A stretch of DNA of 64,000 nt. Source: a gamma proteobacterium HTCC2207 (GTDB lineage Bacteria > Pseudomonadota > Gammaproteobacteria > Pseudomonadales > Porticoccaceae). The notes under the pieces are model-generated. The model was not told the origin of the DNA. It was given only the letters and a program-made list of their open reading frames with translations, and did not search any database. Positions 26,924 through 35,649 of the stretch are shown here, piece by piece. The first letter of the stretch is position 1. Every line of letters starts with the position of its first letter. Location of the stretch: positions 467,668 to 531,667 of the forward strand of contig CH672396.1 in the NCBI GenBank assembly GCA_000153445.1, in the 5' to 3' direction. A program made the translations under genes and the position numbers.

Positions 26924-27625
26924 TTATGCGCTGCGCACAGTGAGCTGTTCAATGGTTTTCTCAAAAGTCCCCTGGATCAGGCGGTTGACATATATGCCCG
27001 GCAGATGAATTTCATCTGGGTCCAGCTGGCCCACTTCGACAATTTCTTCCACCTCTACCACCGCAATTTTCCCCGCGGTAATCGCCATAGGATTAAAGTT
27101 GCGCGCGGTCTTGCGGAACATCAGATTACCGTAGCGATCGGCTTTCCAAGCCTTGGCAATGGAGAAGTCACCGAACAGTGCCTCCTCGAGAATATACTCG
27201 CGGCCGTTAAATACCCGCACCTCTTTGCCCTCGCCCACTGGCGTGCCATAACCTGTAGCGGTAAAGAAGGCTGGGATGCCGGCGCCACCGGCGCGCATTT
27301 TTTCCGCCAAGGTGCCTTGAGGTGTCAGCTCAACTTCTAGCTCACCACTCATCATCTGGGCTTCGAAGAGGGCGTTTTCACCCACATAGGAGGCGATCAT
27401 TTTTTTAATCTGCCGGTCCTCCAGCAGTATGCCAAGACCCTTGCCGTCGACGCCGGCATTATTAGAGGCAATGGTCAGACCCTTGGTCCCTCGGCGCTTG
27501 ATCTCTTTGATCAGGTTTTCTGGAATACCGCAGAGGCCAAAGCCTCCCGCGATAATGGTCATATTATCTTCTAAGCCCTCGAGGGCCTCTGCATAACTGG
27601 TTACCACTTTGTCAAAACCGGCCAC
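26924..27625 (-). CDS. scoA: 3-oxoacid CoA-transferase subunit A
   Basis: The 233-residue alpha subunit. It shows the glycine-rich CoA-binding segment [16 protein letters not shown] and the family signature [14 protein letters not shown], and it lies just before scoB in one operon. The gene diverges from a LysR regulator with 111 bases between them, the classic arrangement for LysR control of the adjacent operon. The substrate (acetoacetate versus another 3-oxoacid) cannot be decided from sequence. Confidence 0.95.
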   Translation of the reverse strand: MAGFDKVVTSYAEALEGLEDNMTIIAGGFGLCGIPENLIKEIKRRGTKGLTIASNNAGVDGKGLGILLEDRQIKKMIASYVGENALFEAQMMSGELEVELTPQGTLAEKMRAGGAGIPAFFTATGYGTPVGEGKEVRVFNGREYILEEALFGDFSIAKAWKADRYGNLMFRKTARNFNPMAITAGKIAVVEVEEIVEVGQLDPDEIHLPGIYVNRLIQGTFEKTIEQLTVRSA

Positions 27626-27690
27626 GGTAAACTCCTGCTGATTGCCTAACCAATGTATAAGATTTGCTAAGAATGCAAGATGCCCTTATA

Positions 27691-27706
27691 TTTAACAAAT
27701 TGTAAA
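27691..27706. promoter_or_regulatory. Candidate LysR-binding site in the scoA/LysR divergent region
   Basis: TTTAACAAATTGTAAA is an imperfect inverted repeat of T-N11-A form in the short divergent gap, where LysR regulators normally bind. It lies 30 bases before the LysR start. The evidence is position and symmetry only. Confidence 0.3.
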
Positions 27707-27736
27707 TTTTAACTAATTAATAATCTTAGGCTATTA

Positions 27737-28630
27737 ATGTCTATACCCATAAATCAAATCGTAGTGTTCACAACGGTTGCGCGCACCGGCAGTTTTGCTG
27801 AGGCGGCGATTCAGCTGTATCTGTCTCAGCCGGCGCTCAGTGTGGCAATGAAAAATCTTGAGCAATCTCTCGGCGGCAAGCTGTTGGCGCGCACAACACG
27901 CTCGGTGACCTTGACCCCTGAAGGCAAAGCCTTTTATCCCGTGGCCCGGCGTCTGTTATCGGAATGGGAGCAGTCGATGCAGGATGTACGCAATCACTTT
28001 GCTCTGGGGCGCGGCAAGCTTGATATAGCGGCGATGCCCACTTACACGACCAATTTCCTGCCCAAGATTCTGGCGGAATTCCATAGCCAATATCCGAATA
28101 TTCATATTACGGTGCACGATGTAATTGCTGAGAATGTGGTCCAGATGGTCAGAGAAGAACGCTCTGAGTTGGGTATCACTTTTGCACCTGAAGATGCGCC
28201 AGATCTTCATTTTCAACCCTTATATCAAGATCGCTTTGTGGCTATTTTACCGTTCAAGCATCCACTTCTAGAGAAACAGACATTGAAGTGGATCGACCTT
28301 TTAGCCTATCCCCATTTGAGCCTCCAGCGACCCGCGGGCACGCGCAAGCTGATCGATCAGGCATTGCAGGAAAAAGGTTTACTGCTAACTCCGGCCTTTG
28401 AATCGCATCAGCTGGTCAGTATTGGGCGCATGGTCAATGAAGGCCTGGGTTTGAGTGTGGTACCCAGTACTAGTCGGGCACAGATGGAAGAGATGGGCTT
28501 ACAATGTCGCGCTATTAGCGCCCCTGTGATAACCCACCAGGTGGGTATAGTTACCCGTCCTCAGCAAGCACTCTCGGCGGCGGCTCTGGCGATGCAGCAG
28601 TTGATCAGGGCAGCGGTGGGCAAGCCCTGA
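27737..28630 (+). CDS. LysR-family transcriptional regulator
   Basis: A 297-residue regulator. The N-terminal helix-turn-helix reads SFAEAAIQLYLSQPALSVAM followed by the LysR signature LEQSLGGKLLARTTRSVTLT. Residues about 90-290 form the two-lobed effector domain (VREERSELGITFAP, VNEGLGLSVVPS). It diverges from scoAB and most likely controls it in response to a CoA-transferase substrate or product. No terminator is visible after it. Confidence 0.93.
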   Translation: MSIPINQIVVFTTVARTGSFAEAAIQLYLSQPALSVAMKNLEQSLGGKLLARTTRSVTLTPEGKAFYPVARRLLSEWEQSMQDVRNHFALGRGKLDIAAMPTYTTNFLPKILAEFHSQYPNIHITVHDVIAENVVQMVREERSELGITFAPEDAPDLHFQPLYQDRFVAILPFKHPLLEKQTLKWIDLLAYPHLSLQRPAGTRKLIDQALQEKGLLLTPAFESHQLVSIGRMVNEGLGLSVVPSTSRAQMEEMGLQCRAISAPVITHQVGIVTRPQQALSAAALAMQQLIRAAVGKP

Positions 28631-28659
28631 GCAACTGAATAAAAAAGCACTGAGCAGTT

Positions 28660-28788
28660 TTAGAATATAGCCATAGGATTAAGCGGTGAGCCTGTGGCAC
28701 CTTCAACGAGACTGTTCGCTAAAAGTACATTAGAGGTCAGTAGTGCTGCTAGTGCTGCTAGTCTAGAAGGTACGGCAAAACGTTTCAT
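28660..28788 (-). CDS. Possible 42-residue exported peptide
   Basis: A short ORF from ATG 28788 to TAA 28660. It has AGGGGTC eight bases upstream of the start and encodes a basic N-terminus (MKRFAVPSR), an Ala/Leu-rich core (LAALAALLTSNVLLA) and a short tail (NSLVEGATGSPLNPMAIF), the pattern of a signal peptide with a 15-18 residue mature part. It lies about 95 bases downstream of the BASS transporter on the same strand. It could be a small secreted peptide or the 5' remnant of a lost exported-protein gene. I recognise no homologue. Confidence 0.35.
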   Translation of the reverse strand: MKRFAVPSRLAALAALLTSNVLLANSLVEGATGSPLNPMAIF

Positions 28789-28884
28789 ATTAAGACCCCT
28801 ATAAGAATTATTATTTTTGCATTGAGCTCTTTGTCTCTCTCTCTTTTTATCTCTCTCTTTATTCCTTTCCTTTTTCTTTTCCTC

Positions 28885-29811
28885 CTAAGCTGATGTCACG
28901 GTTTGAGACGTTCCCCTAGTACTGTTTCGGCGCCAAAAAATAAGCGCAAACCCCATAATTAGCTGCCACGCGCCATAGAGTAAAAGTGACAGTAACACCA
29001 TATCAGCCAAAGCATTAACCTCGCCTACGACCAGTGGGAAAAGTGACACCTTGAGTAACAGGCCAAGATTGATATTGCGCACCACCACTTCCATTTCGAT
29101 AGCGGTGTTGTCTTGTTGTGCTAACCCAAAGGCTTTGGTTAACCCGACGCCAATAACCGTCAGGCCGATGATAAACCCTAGCAGTGTGACTAGATCAGCG
29201 GTTGGCGTATCGCCTATATTGAGCCGCCCAGCGCCGATTGAGCCGGCTGCAATCAGGGCAATTCCCAACAGTGAGCCGCGTACGCAAATCGTTGAAAATC
29301 GCCCTGCATAGTCGGGAAAGCGCCGCAGAACAACCATCCCCAAAAGCAGTGGCAGCAGCAGGCATAGGCCAATTTCGATAGCGATCCTCAGGGTTGGCAT
29401 GGTAAAACTGTCGGGCATATATTCTGCGATCAGAAAATCTAGGATCAAAGGTGTGGTCACCAGGCAGGCCACCGAGGTCAACGCTGTGATGCTAATTGAT
29501 AGAGGCACATTGCCACGCGCCATAAAGGTGAAAATATTGGAGGAAGTACCGCCGGGTATGGCCGCAATAATCGCGATACCAATAATCATTCCCGCGGGTA
29601 AGTGGGTAAAGACAATAAAACCAAAGGCAACCAATGGCACGATCACAAGCTGCATGAGCAAGCCAATATTCACTGCTTTTGGCTGTAGCACCACTTTCTG
29701 AAAGTCAGCCACGCGCAGTCCGGCGCCCATCCCCAGCATTGCCAGTACTAGCTGCACTACGGTAACCCAATACTCGTATTCCAGGTACCACTGAACCATC
29801 TCTGCCCCCAT
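28885..29811 (-). CDS. BASS-family (bile acid:sodium symporter-like) transporter
   Basis: A 308-residue membrane protein with about nine or ten helices. The motifs AAIPGGTSSNIFTFMARGNVPL and VVRNINLGLLLKVSL match the two crossed, Na+-binding helix regions of the BASS/SBF family. Members transport organic acids, including pyruvate, pantothenate and bile salts, in symport with sodium. The substrate is unknown. An internal Met four residues in could also be the start. The 29812-30002 stretch upstream shows no gene. Confidence 0.88.
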   Translation of the reverse strand: MGAEMVQWYLEYEYWVTVVQLVLAMLGMGAGLRVADFQKVVLQPKAVNIGLLMQLVIVPLVAFGFIVFTHLPAGMIIGIAIIAAIPGGTSSNIFTFMARGNVPLSISITALTSVACLVTTPLILDFLIAEYMPDSFTMPTLRIAIEIGLCLLLPLLLGMVVLRRFPDYAGRFSTICVRGSLLGIALIAAGSIGAGRLNIGDTPTADLVTLLGFIIGLTVIGVGLTKAFGLAQQDNTAIEMEVVVRNINLGLLLKVSLFPLVVGEVNALADMVLLSLLLYGAWQLIMGFALIFWRRNSTRGTSQTVTSA

Positions 29812-30002
29812 ATTTTGCTGGCCGGTAACTATCTAGGCCTATTATTGTTATCTGGTTTTTGTTTTTTTAATATCAATGACCTCCATAGTACCTACTTTTG
29901 AAGGGTTGAGTAACAGTGCGGGTAAAGTCCAGATCTGTGGACGGTAAAGCGGCAGAAGGATAAGACGAGCTTGAGCAGTTATCGGGTTTATTAGCAGGCA
30001 AT

Positions 30003-30045
30003 AAAAAAGCCCTTCAAACTGCACTATAAAAACAGTTGAAAGGGC
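30003..30045 (-). terminator. Rho-independent terminator reading leftward, end of the TorF porin transcript
   Basis: On the minus strand, GCCCTTTCAACTG pairs with CAGTTTGAAGGGC (one mismatch, one G-U) across an 11-base loop and is followed by TTTTTT. It lies about 190 bases beyond the stop codon of the porin gene, so the transcript should carry a long 3' untranslated region containing the twin hairpins. Confidence 0.8.
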
Positions 30046-30066
30046 CTTTCCATATTCTTGGCGACG

Positions 30067-30211
30067 CCAACGGTCTCTGAACTTGGGAGGACACAGAGAC
30101 TGTTGGTGACACCGCTACCATGAGTTGCAATGGCAGATAAAACAAAGCATCAAAAGTGGGCTCTCTTTAAGGCAGTTCTTTGGTCTCAGAACTTGGGAGG
30201 ACACTGAGACC
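30067..30211. ncRNA. Twin hairpins with an identical 14-base loop, candidate structured RNA
   Basis: Two hairpins lie at 30067-30106 and 30182-30211. Both have the same loop, AACTTGGGAGGACA on the plus strand. The stems are GGTCTCTG against CAGAGAC(T) in the first and GGTCTCAG against CTGAGACC in the second. The pair next to the loop end swaps T-A for A-T, a compensatory change. The first extends to 13 pairs with outer CCAAC/GTTGG. They fall in the 3' region of the porin transcript (minus), before its terminator. On the minus strand the loop shows UCCUCCC, complementary to Shine-Dalgarno sequences; on the plus strand it shows GGGAGGA. A G-U pair favours the plus strand, the terminator the minus strand. 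Confidence 0.5.
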
Positions 30212-30234
30212 GCTAAACTAACCAGAACCATTTA

Positions 30235-30858
30235 CTAAAATGGCAAAGAGTAGGAAGCAACAAACGTTGGCTCTGCTTCTTCAACATCAGACCCAAATGG
30301 GGTGCTGTAGGTGAAAGACAGAGAGTCGTTGTAGCTGTAAGTCACGTCGAAGTTTTCTTGGTTGTTAGCGCCGTTATCGTGAGCACCATACATTAGAGAG
30401 AAGGCACCAACATCATAGCCGAGGGTGGTGTAGGAATAGTTACTGTCGATGTCGTCATAGACAGTCAGCGCTACTGGGCCATAGCCAACAGAGTAAACGT
30501 ATTCTTGTAATTCACCGGCTTCATTGTTGGTATCTGCCGATGGGTACATATAAGTAAAGTAGCTGAAGCTGTAGTTAAACTCGCCAACTGATCCGCCGTA
30601 ACCGGCAAAGAAATCATACTCAGTACCCATGTTCACGTCGCCAGAAGAAACCCACATGCCAGCGGTGAAACCATTTGCGCTGTAAACGATGTCGGCAGCC
30701 AGTGCTGCGTCGCCTTGACCTAAGTCATATCCACGCCACAGGTAAGAAGACGAAATCGATGCAGAAGCAGATACTTCAGCAACAGCTGCAGGTGCAACAG
30801 CAAAAGATAGAGTTGATGCCGCTGCTGCAGCAATCAGGGTTTTTTTGAACATTTTCAT
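30235..30858 (-). CDS. TorF-family putative porin
   Basis: A 207-residue outer-membrane protein of the TorF/Gcw_chp family. The ATG at 30858 is chosen because it begins a standard signal peptide (MKMFKKTLIAAAAASTLS, cleavage after AVAEV) and GAGG precedes it; an in-frame start at 30903 would add an implausible 15 residues. The mature part opens with the family-typical SASISSSYLWRGYDLGQGDAA and continues as alternating aromatic beta strands to a terminal Phe (SYSLPF). It is likely a highly expressed small barrel of unknown permeant. It ends in an unusually long 3' region that carries two matched hairpins. Confidence 0.9.
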   Translation of the reverse strand: MKMFKKTLIAAAAASTLSFAVAPAAVAEVSASASISSSYLWRGYDLGQGDAALAADIVYSANGFTAGMWVSSGDVNMGTEYDFFAGYGGSVGEFNYSFSYFTYMYPSADTNNEAGELQEYVYSVGYGPVALTVYDDIDSNYSYTTLGYDVGAFSLMYGAHDNGANNQENFDVTYSYNDSLSFTYSTPFGSDVEEAEPTFVASYSLPF

Positions 30859-31055
30859 ATGGTTATAAACCTCAAAGTTAAATTTAGACCTTAAACAAGG
30901 CATGCCCCCAAATTCGGCAAGCTCACTTGATACAACACTCTCAGAGCAAAAATTTGCGCAACAAAGTGATAGGTTTATATTAAAGACAATGGGGTTTTTT
31001 GATATGCGTGTTAAACACTAGGGGACTACGCACAATGACTTATAAAGCAGTTCCC

Positions 31056-31964
31056 TTATTTTATTTGACTCAGGTATCTGAGAGAAACCGCTGCAGCAGT
31101 AGTACGGTTTTCAACATTCAATTTGCGAAATATTTGTTCCAAATGTTTATTCGCAGTACGCGGACTGAAATCCAAAATAATCGCAATTTCATGATTGGTT
31201 TTACCTTTGGAAATCCAAGTTAGTACTTCGGCTTCTCGAGCGGTGAGCCCAAACTTCTCTCTAAGCAGCTCCTCATCGTTGGGTTTATTGGCCAGTTCGA
31301 GTACCAATAATCTCTCATCAGCATCCTCAGATTCCTGCGCCGTAACTAACAGCGGTTGAGCTAAATCCTCTAGACGAAGTGGTTGTTTGGCCCCTTCAGC
31401 CAGCCAGGGTTGCAGCTGTCCTGGCAGTGTGTCGGCAATCCAATCTGGTGTGGCACCACTGCTATTCATAAGGTTGTGAGTGTTGGGAGTCGACCAGAGA
31501 ATCTTGCCATTTAGATCAACCGACAAAGAGTATTGTCCCAATGTGTCGAGAGCCTGGCGAGCGCCATTGGCAATGCGCGAGTTGGTAAGTTGAGCGCCGA
31601 TGCGTGCCACTAACCCCTGAACATCTATGGGTTTGGTAACATAGTCGATACCGCCGGCATCGAAACCTCGGACTATATCTTCACTGGCATGGAGTCCGGT
31701 CATAAAGATAACGGGAATATGTGCGATCAGAGCATCGCTCTTGATGCGGCGACAGGCTTCAAAGCCATCCATTTCTGGCATCATCGCATCCATCAAAATA
31801 ATTTCCGGTTTGATACGCTTGGCAATAGTCAGTGCCTGCTGTCCAGACAGTGCGACCAGCACCGTCAGTCCAACCTCGGAGAGAGTGGTATTGAGCATGC
31901 TGATGGTTTCTGGGTTGTCGTCTACGATCAGTACGACGCCACTACATTTAGAATTAACTTTCAT
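31056..31964 (-). CDS. Response regulator with receiver and LuxR-type DNA-binding domain
   Basis: A 302-residue regulator. The N-terminal receiver (about 10-125) has VDDNPE, the phospho-acceptor D59 in IILMDAMMPEMDG and IPVIFMTG. A middle segment (about 130-225) could be a degenerate PAS-like sensor (LSVDLNGKILWSTPN). The C-terminal LuxR helix-turn-helix (about 235-300) reads LTAREAEVLTWISKGKTNHE. It overlaps the upstream permease-kinase gene by 11 bases, so the two form a two-component pair. Genes divergent from them encode urea transport and formamidase, the most likely targets. Confidence 0.92.
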   Translation of the reverse strand: MKVNSKCSGVVLIVDDNPETISMLNTTLSEVGLTVLVALSGQQALTIAKRIKPEIILMDAMMPEMDGFEACRRIKSDALIAHIPVIFMTGLHASEDIVRGFDAGGIDYVTKPIDVQGLVARIGAQLTNSRIANGARQALDTLGQYSLSVDLNGKILWSTPNTHNLMNSSGATPDWIADTLPGQLQPWLAEGAKQPLRLEDLAQPLLVTAQESEDADERLLVLELANKPNDEELLREKFGLTAREAEVLTWISKGKTNHEIAIILDFSPRTANKHLEQIFRKLNVENRTTAAAVSLRYLSQIK

Positions 31965-34900
31965 TATTAATCGTCATCAGTTGAGAGTGGATTTTTGTCA
32001 GGTCTAGTTGGGCTAGGTTGCGATGTAAATCGGCACATAGCTGAGGATTTAGACGGTCCCCTTTTTCAGCTTTTAGCAGGGCATTTTTAAACCCATCGAC
32101 ATAGCCAATATCAATAAAATAGAGTAGTTCTTTAATAATTAAAGGATCATTTTTTAAACCGCTTTTTAATTCGCTAGTCGCGTCCTCGGGCGTGCTGTCA
32201 CCGGCCAGTTGCAGAGTAATATTAAGCTGGTCAGCCAATGTGGTTAGCAGCGAAGGCATATTGATGGGCTTCACCAGATAGTCACTGTGCAGCGGCGCAT
32301 CCTCCTCATGACGGCCGCCACCTAATCCAAGACCTTCGTCAGCCTCCGCCGAAATCATCACTATAGGCACATTCAGTCCACGCTGGCGCAGTTCTGCAGC
32401 GAGCTCCCAACCGGTCATATTGGGCATCGAGATATCCAGCATAAATAGCTTGGGTGTGCATTGCTCCAACATCTGCAAACAGGAGGCTCCGTCGGCGGCG
32501 GCAATCACGTTAAAGCCCAGGGGCGTTAGCGTATCGATCAATAGACGGCGTTGTACGGCATCGTCATCAACCACCATAAGGCTGAGCGTCTCGCCGTGAT
32601 AGCCGATCACCCGGTCGGCGACAATAGGCTGATGGGTAACCTCGCGGCTGCTCGGCAGCATCAGTGACACGGTAAAGGTCGACCCCTCGCCAAAGCGACT
32701 TTCAATACTTAAATCACCACCCATGCGATGTACCAGTGCCTGAGTAATAGCCAGTCCCAAACCACTGCCAGCGACCTGATGCATAGGGTTGGCAATGCGC
32801 ACAAAGGCCTCAGAGATGCGCGAGATATCCTCATCCTCAATGCCCACACCCGTATCAGTGACGCTAAAATAGGCCACCTGATTGCGATATTTAAGGTCCA
32901 CGGAAACACTGCCTTCGGGGGTAAATTTTATGGCGTTAGAAATCAGATTAATCATCACCTGACGCAGTCGTTTACCGTCGGCAAAAACCGTTTCAGGAAG
33001 TCTCTCTTGATGGCTAAAGTTAAGGCTTATATTTTTGCTCTGAGCCTGTATTTGAAACATATACATCAGCTGTTCAATCATCGCCAGCATATCGACTTTG
33101 TTACGGTGCAGGTCGAGTCGCCCCGCCTCAATTTTTGAGATATCCACCAGCCCTTCGATCAGATCAGTTAGATGTTCACTGCTGCTGCGCATCACTTTGA
33201 TCGACTCCCGTCGCGGTAGGGGAATATCATCGGCACCCTCTAACAGCTGGGCATAGCCCATAACGGAATTTAACGGTGTGCGCAGCTCGTGGCTAATTCT
33301 CTCTAGATAACGGCTCTTGGCGATATTCGCGGCATCGGCTTTTTCTTTCGATTGCTGCAGCTCCAGATCAGTTCTTTCGTGCGCCTTTATTTCATTGATC
33401 AGCAATTGGGTCTGTCGCTGTGACTCATCTTGCGCCAGTTGGCGTCCTTCCATGCTCAATAAATAGGACCAGGTAGCGATCATCAAGACGATTATCGAAA
33501 TTGCTGACATAGTCCAAGAAAACGTTTCAATAATGGCCGCTTGGTCTGGATAAAGACTCATAGTTTTTACCGAAGCCACCATAATCAGTGATAGAAAAAT
33601 CCCCATATTAGCGCTAAATAGCAGCGTGAATTTAAACGCTCTGGATTGAATATGCCGCAGCCTGACGGATTTAAAAAATAGCTGCACAAAGGTTAAAAAT
33701 TGATTCGAAATTAATCCCTTGGTTCGACAGGCGTCTTTGCAGTGAGCATCCAGTGAACAGCACAGGGAGCAGATCGGCAGCTGGTAGAGCGGGCAGTAGG
33801 TCATATCCGGCTTTTCAAAGGTATTTTCACAGACACCACATTGAGCACTAGATAGAGGGCTAAATAGCGAGCTAGATTGAGAACTAGATTGAGAGCTAGA
33901 TTGCTCCGTATCCACAGGGGCAGGTCGAACAATGTAATAGCGCCCCCTGGTTGCCCAGGCAATTAGCGGTGAGATTAAGAACGTCAGGCCCAGAGTAATA
34001 AACGACGAGAAGGCTTGAGCGCCAGCACCGAATACACCGTTGTAAGCAACAATGCCCAAAGTCATGGATATGAGCATGGCACCCACGCCAACCGGATTGA
34101 TATCGTAGAGATGGGCACGTTTAAATTCTATATGCGGTGGGCTCAGCCCCAGTGGTTTATTGATCACCAGATCCGCGACCATGGAACCAATCCAGGAGAG
34201 AGCGATAATGCCGAATATACCCAGCGTTTTTTCGAGGGCGCTATAAATACCTATTTCCATCAGGATAATCGCCACTACTACATTAAATACGACCCAGACC
34301 ACGCGCCCCGGATGAGCATGGGTAAGACGGGCGAAAAAGTTTGACCAGGCGATCGAGCCAGCATAGACATTGGTGACATTAATTTTTAACTGAGAGAGCA
34401 CAACAAAGGCGGCTGTCAGGGCGAGTATCGTTGAGGGCGACTGGCTGACATAACTGAAAGCCACCAGATACATCTGGGTCGGCTCGGCAGCCTGTTCCGG
34501 ACTAATACCGTAGTTGATCGCCAGCACCAATAAAAACGAACCGAGCAATAGCTTAAAGGCGCCAATAATAATCCAGCCGGGCCCCGCTAAAATGGTTGCC
34601 AGCCACCAGGATTTTTTACCGGCTACCTGTTGCGGTGGAATAAAGCGCGCGTAATCCGCCTGTTCACCTATCTGTGCCACCAGTGAAAACAGCAGTGTTG
34701 AGGCCGCGCCAATCATCAGCCAGTCCAGCTCTGGAGCACTTTGCGCTTGCCCTTGAAACTGCACCCAGTTGTCTAGGCTGCCAATATTGTTGATGAGGAT
34801 ATAGGCGATCGGCAGCAGTTGCAGCAGCACCCAAAATGGCTGTGTCCAGGCTTGGAATCGGGTGATCATGCGAATGCCGTAGGTGACTACGGGAATCACC

Positions 34901-35382
34901 ACCAGGGTGCTGACCAGATAACCCCAGTGCAGAGGCAGGCCAAAGATAAGCTCTAAAGCCAGGGCCATAATACTGGCTTCAAGGGCTAGAAAGATAAAGG
35001 TAAACGAGGCGTAGATCAGCGAGGTGATGGTTGAGCCTAAGTAGCCGAATCCTGCACCGCGAGTCAGCAGGTCTATATCGAGACCGTATTTACTGCTGTA
35101 ATAACTAATCGGCATTGAGAGTAGTAATAGAACCGCACTTACCAGCAAGATCGAGACCACGGCGTTGTGAAAACCATAGCTCAGGGTGATCGAGCCACCA
35201 ATCGCTTCGAGAGCCAAAAAGGTAATCGCACCCAAAGCGGTGCTTGCGACTTTTAAAGCGCTCCATTTTCGTGCACTGACGCTGGTGAATCTCAGCGCGT
35301 AATCTTCCAGGGTTTGATCGCCAACCCACTGGTTGTACTTGCGGCGCGCGCCATAGACGCCTTGCTTTGATCTAGCAGTCAT
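31954..35382 (-). CDS. NCS1-type permease fused to a hybrid histidine kinase
   Basis: A protein of 1142 residues from the ATG at 35382 (a less likely in-frame ATG at 35433 adds 17). Order: an NCS1 (purine-cytosine/allantoin permease-like) membrane domain at about 20-480 (12 helices; SGYG-equivalent regions include GAGFGYLGSTITSLIYASF); a Ser/Gln repeat; a cysteine-rich zinc-ribbon-like stretch with eight cysteines; two more helices; a coiled coil; the HisKA box SHELRTPLNSVMG (His at about 698); the ATPase domain with GSGLGLAITQALV; and a receiver with aspartate in LFMLDISMP (about 983). It diverges from urtABCDE. It probably senses or co-transports a nitrogen compound and signals to the response regulator at 31056. 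Ligand identity is inferred from context only. Confidence 0.9.
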   Translation of the reverse strand: MTARSKQGVYGARRKYNQWVGDQTLEDYALRFTSVSARKWSALKVASTALGAITFLALEAIGGSITLSYGFHNAVVSILLVSAVLLLLSMPISYYSSKYGLDIDLLTRGAGFGYLGSTITSLIYASFTFIFLALEASIMALALELIFGLPLHWGYLVSTLVVIPVVTYGIRMITRFQAWTQPFWVLLQLLPIAYILINNIGSLDNWVQFQGQAQSAPELDWLMIGAASTLLFSLVAQIGEQADYARFIPPQQVAGKKSWWLATILAGPGWIIIGAFKLLLGSFLLVLAINYGISPEQAAEPTQMYLVAFSYVSQSPSTILALTAAFVVLSQLKINVTNVYAGSIAWSNFFARLTHAHPGRVVWVVFNVVVAIILMEIGIYSALEKTLGIFGIIALSWIGSMVADLVINKPLGLSPPHIEFKRAHLYDINPVGVGAMLISMTLGIVAYNGVFGAGAQAFSSFITLGLTFLISPLIAWATRGRYYIVRPAPVDTEQSSSQSSSQSSSLFSPLSSAQCGVCENTFEKPDMTYCPLYQLPICSLCCSLDAHCKDACRTKGLISNQFLTFVQLFFKSVRLRHIQSRAFKFTLLFSANMGIFLSLIMVASVKTMSLYPDQAAIIETFSWTMSAISIIVLMIATWSYLLSMEGRQLAQDESQRQTQLLINEIKAHERTDLELQQSKEKADAANIAKSRYLERISHELRTPLNSVMGYAQLLEGADDIPLPRRESIKVMRSSSEHLTDLIEGLVDISKIEAGRLDLHRNKVDMLAMIEQLMYMFQIQAQSKNISLNFSHQERLPETVFADGKRLRQVMINLISNAIKFTPEGSVSVDLKYRNQVAYFSVTDTGVGIEDEDISRISEAFVRIANPMHQVAGSGLGLAITQALVHRMGGDLSIESRFGEGSTFTVSLMLPSSREVTHQPIVADRVIGYHGETLSLMVVDDDAVQRRLLIDTLTPLGFNVIAAADGASCLQMLEQCTPKLFMLDISMPNMTGWELAAELRQRGLNVPIVMISAEADEGLGLGGGRHEEDAPLHSDYLVKPINMPSLLTTLADQLNITLQLAGDSTPEDATSELKSGLKNDPLIIKELLYFIDIGYVDGFKNALLKAEKGDRLNPQLCADLHRNLAQLDLTKIHSQLMTINNES
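33859..33906. repeat. Four 12-bp tandem units inside the permease-kinase gene
   Basis: Units gctaaatagcga, gctagattgaga, actagattgaga and gctagattgctc run in frame and encode the Ser-Ser-Ser-Gln linker between the permease and the cysteine-rich segment. Being in a flexible linker, changes in copy number would alter only linker length. Confidence 0.85.
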
Positions 35383-35649
35383 TGGAGCACCTGTGACGAA
35401 GAGAAAAAAGAAATGATGTTCTAAACAATGCAATTAGTCTGCCAATAGGGCACTCCGCGCTAGTTCATCAGCTTGTAGAGCTCCTTACCCGGACCAAAAT
35501 AGTTTCTTTTTAAGCAGCCTTTTATCCTCCCAGACAATCCTCCAAAGTCATATGCGCTAAATAACGTATACCTTGGGCTATAAGGCGAATTGTGCGATTT
35601 ACCGCCGCGCCCAATAATCTCAGCGAGTTTAACTTACTGAGGTCTCCCC

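Noticed and set aside
35434-35649. Sigma-54/NtrC-type promoter before urtA
   Set aside because: I looked for a GG-N10-GC core with TGGC/TGC context and found no convincing match.
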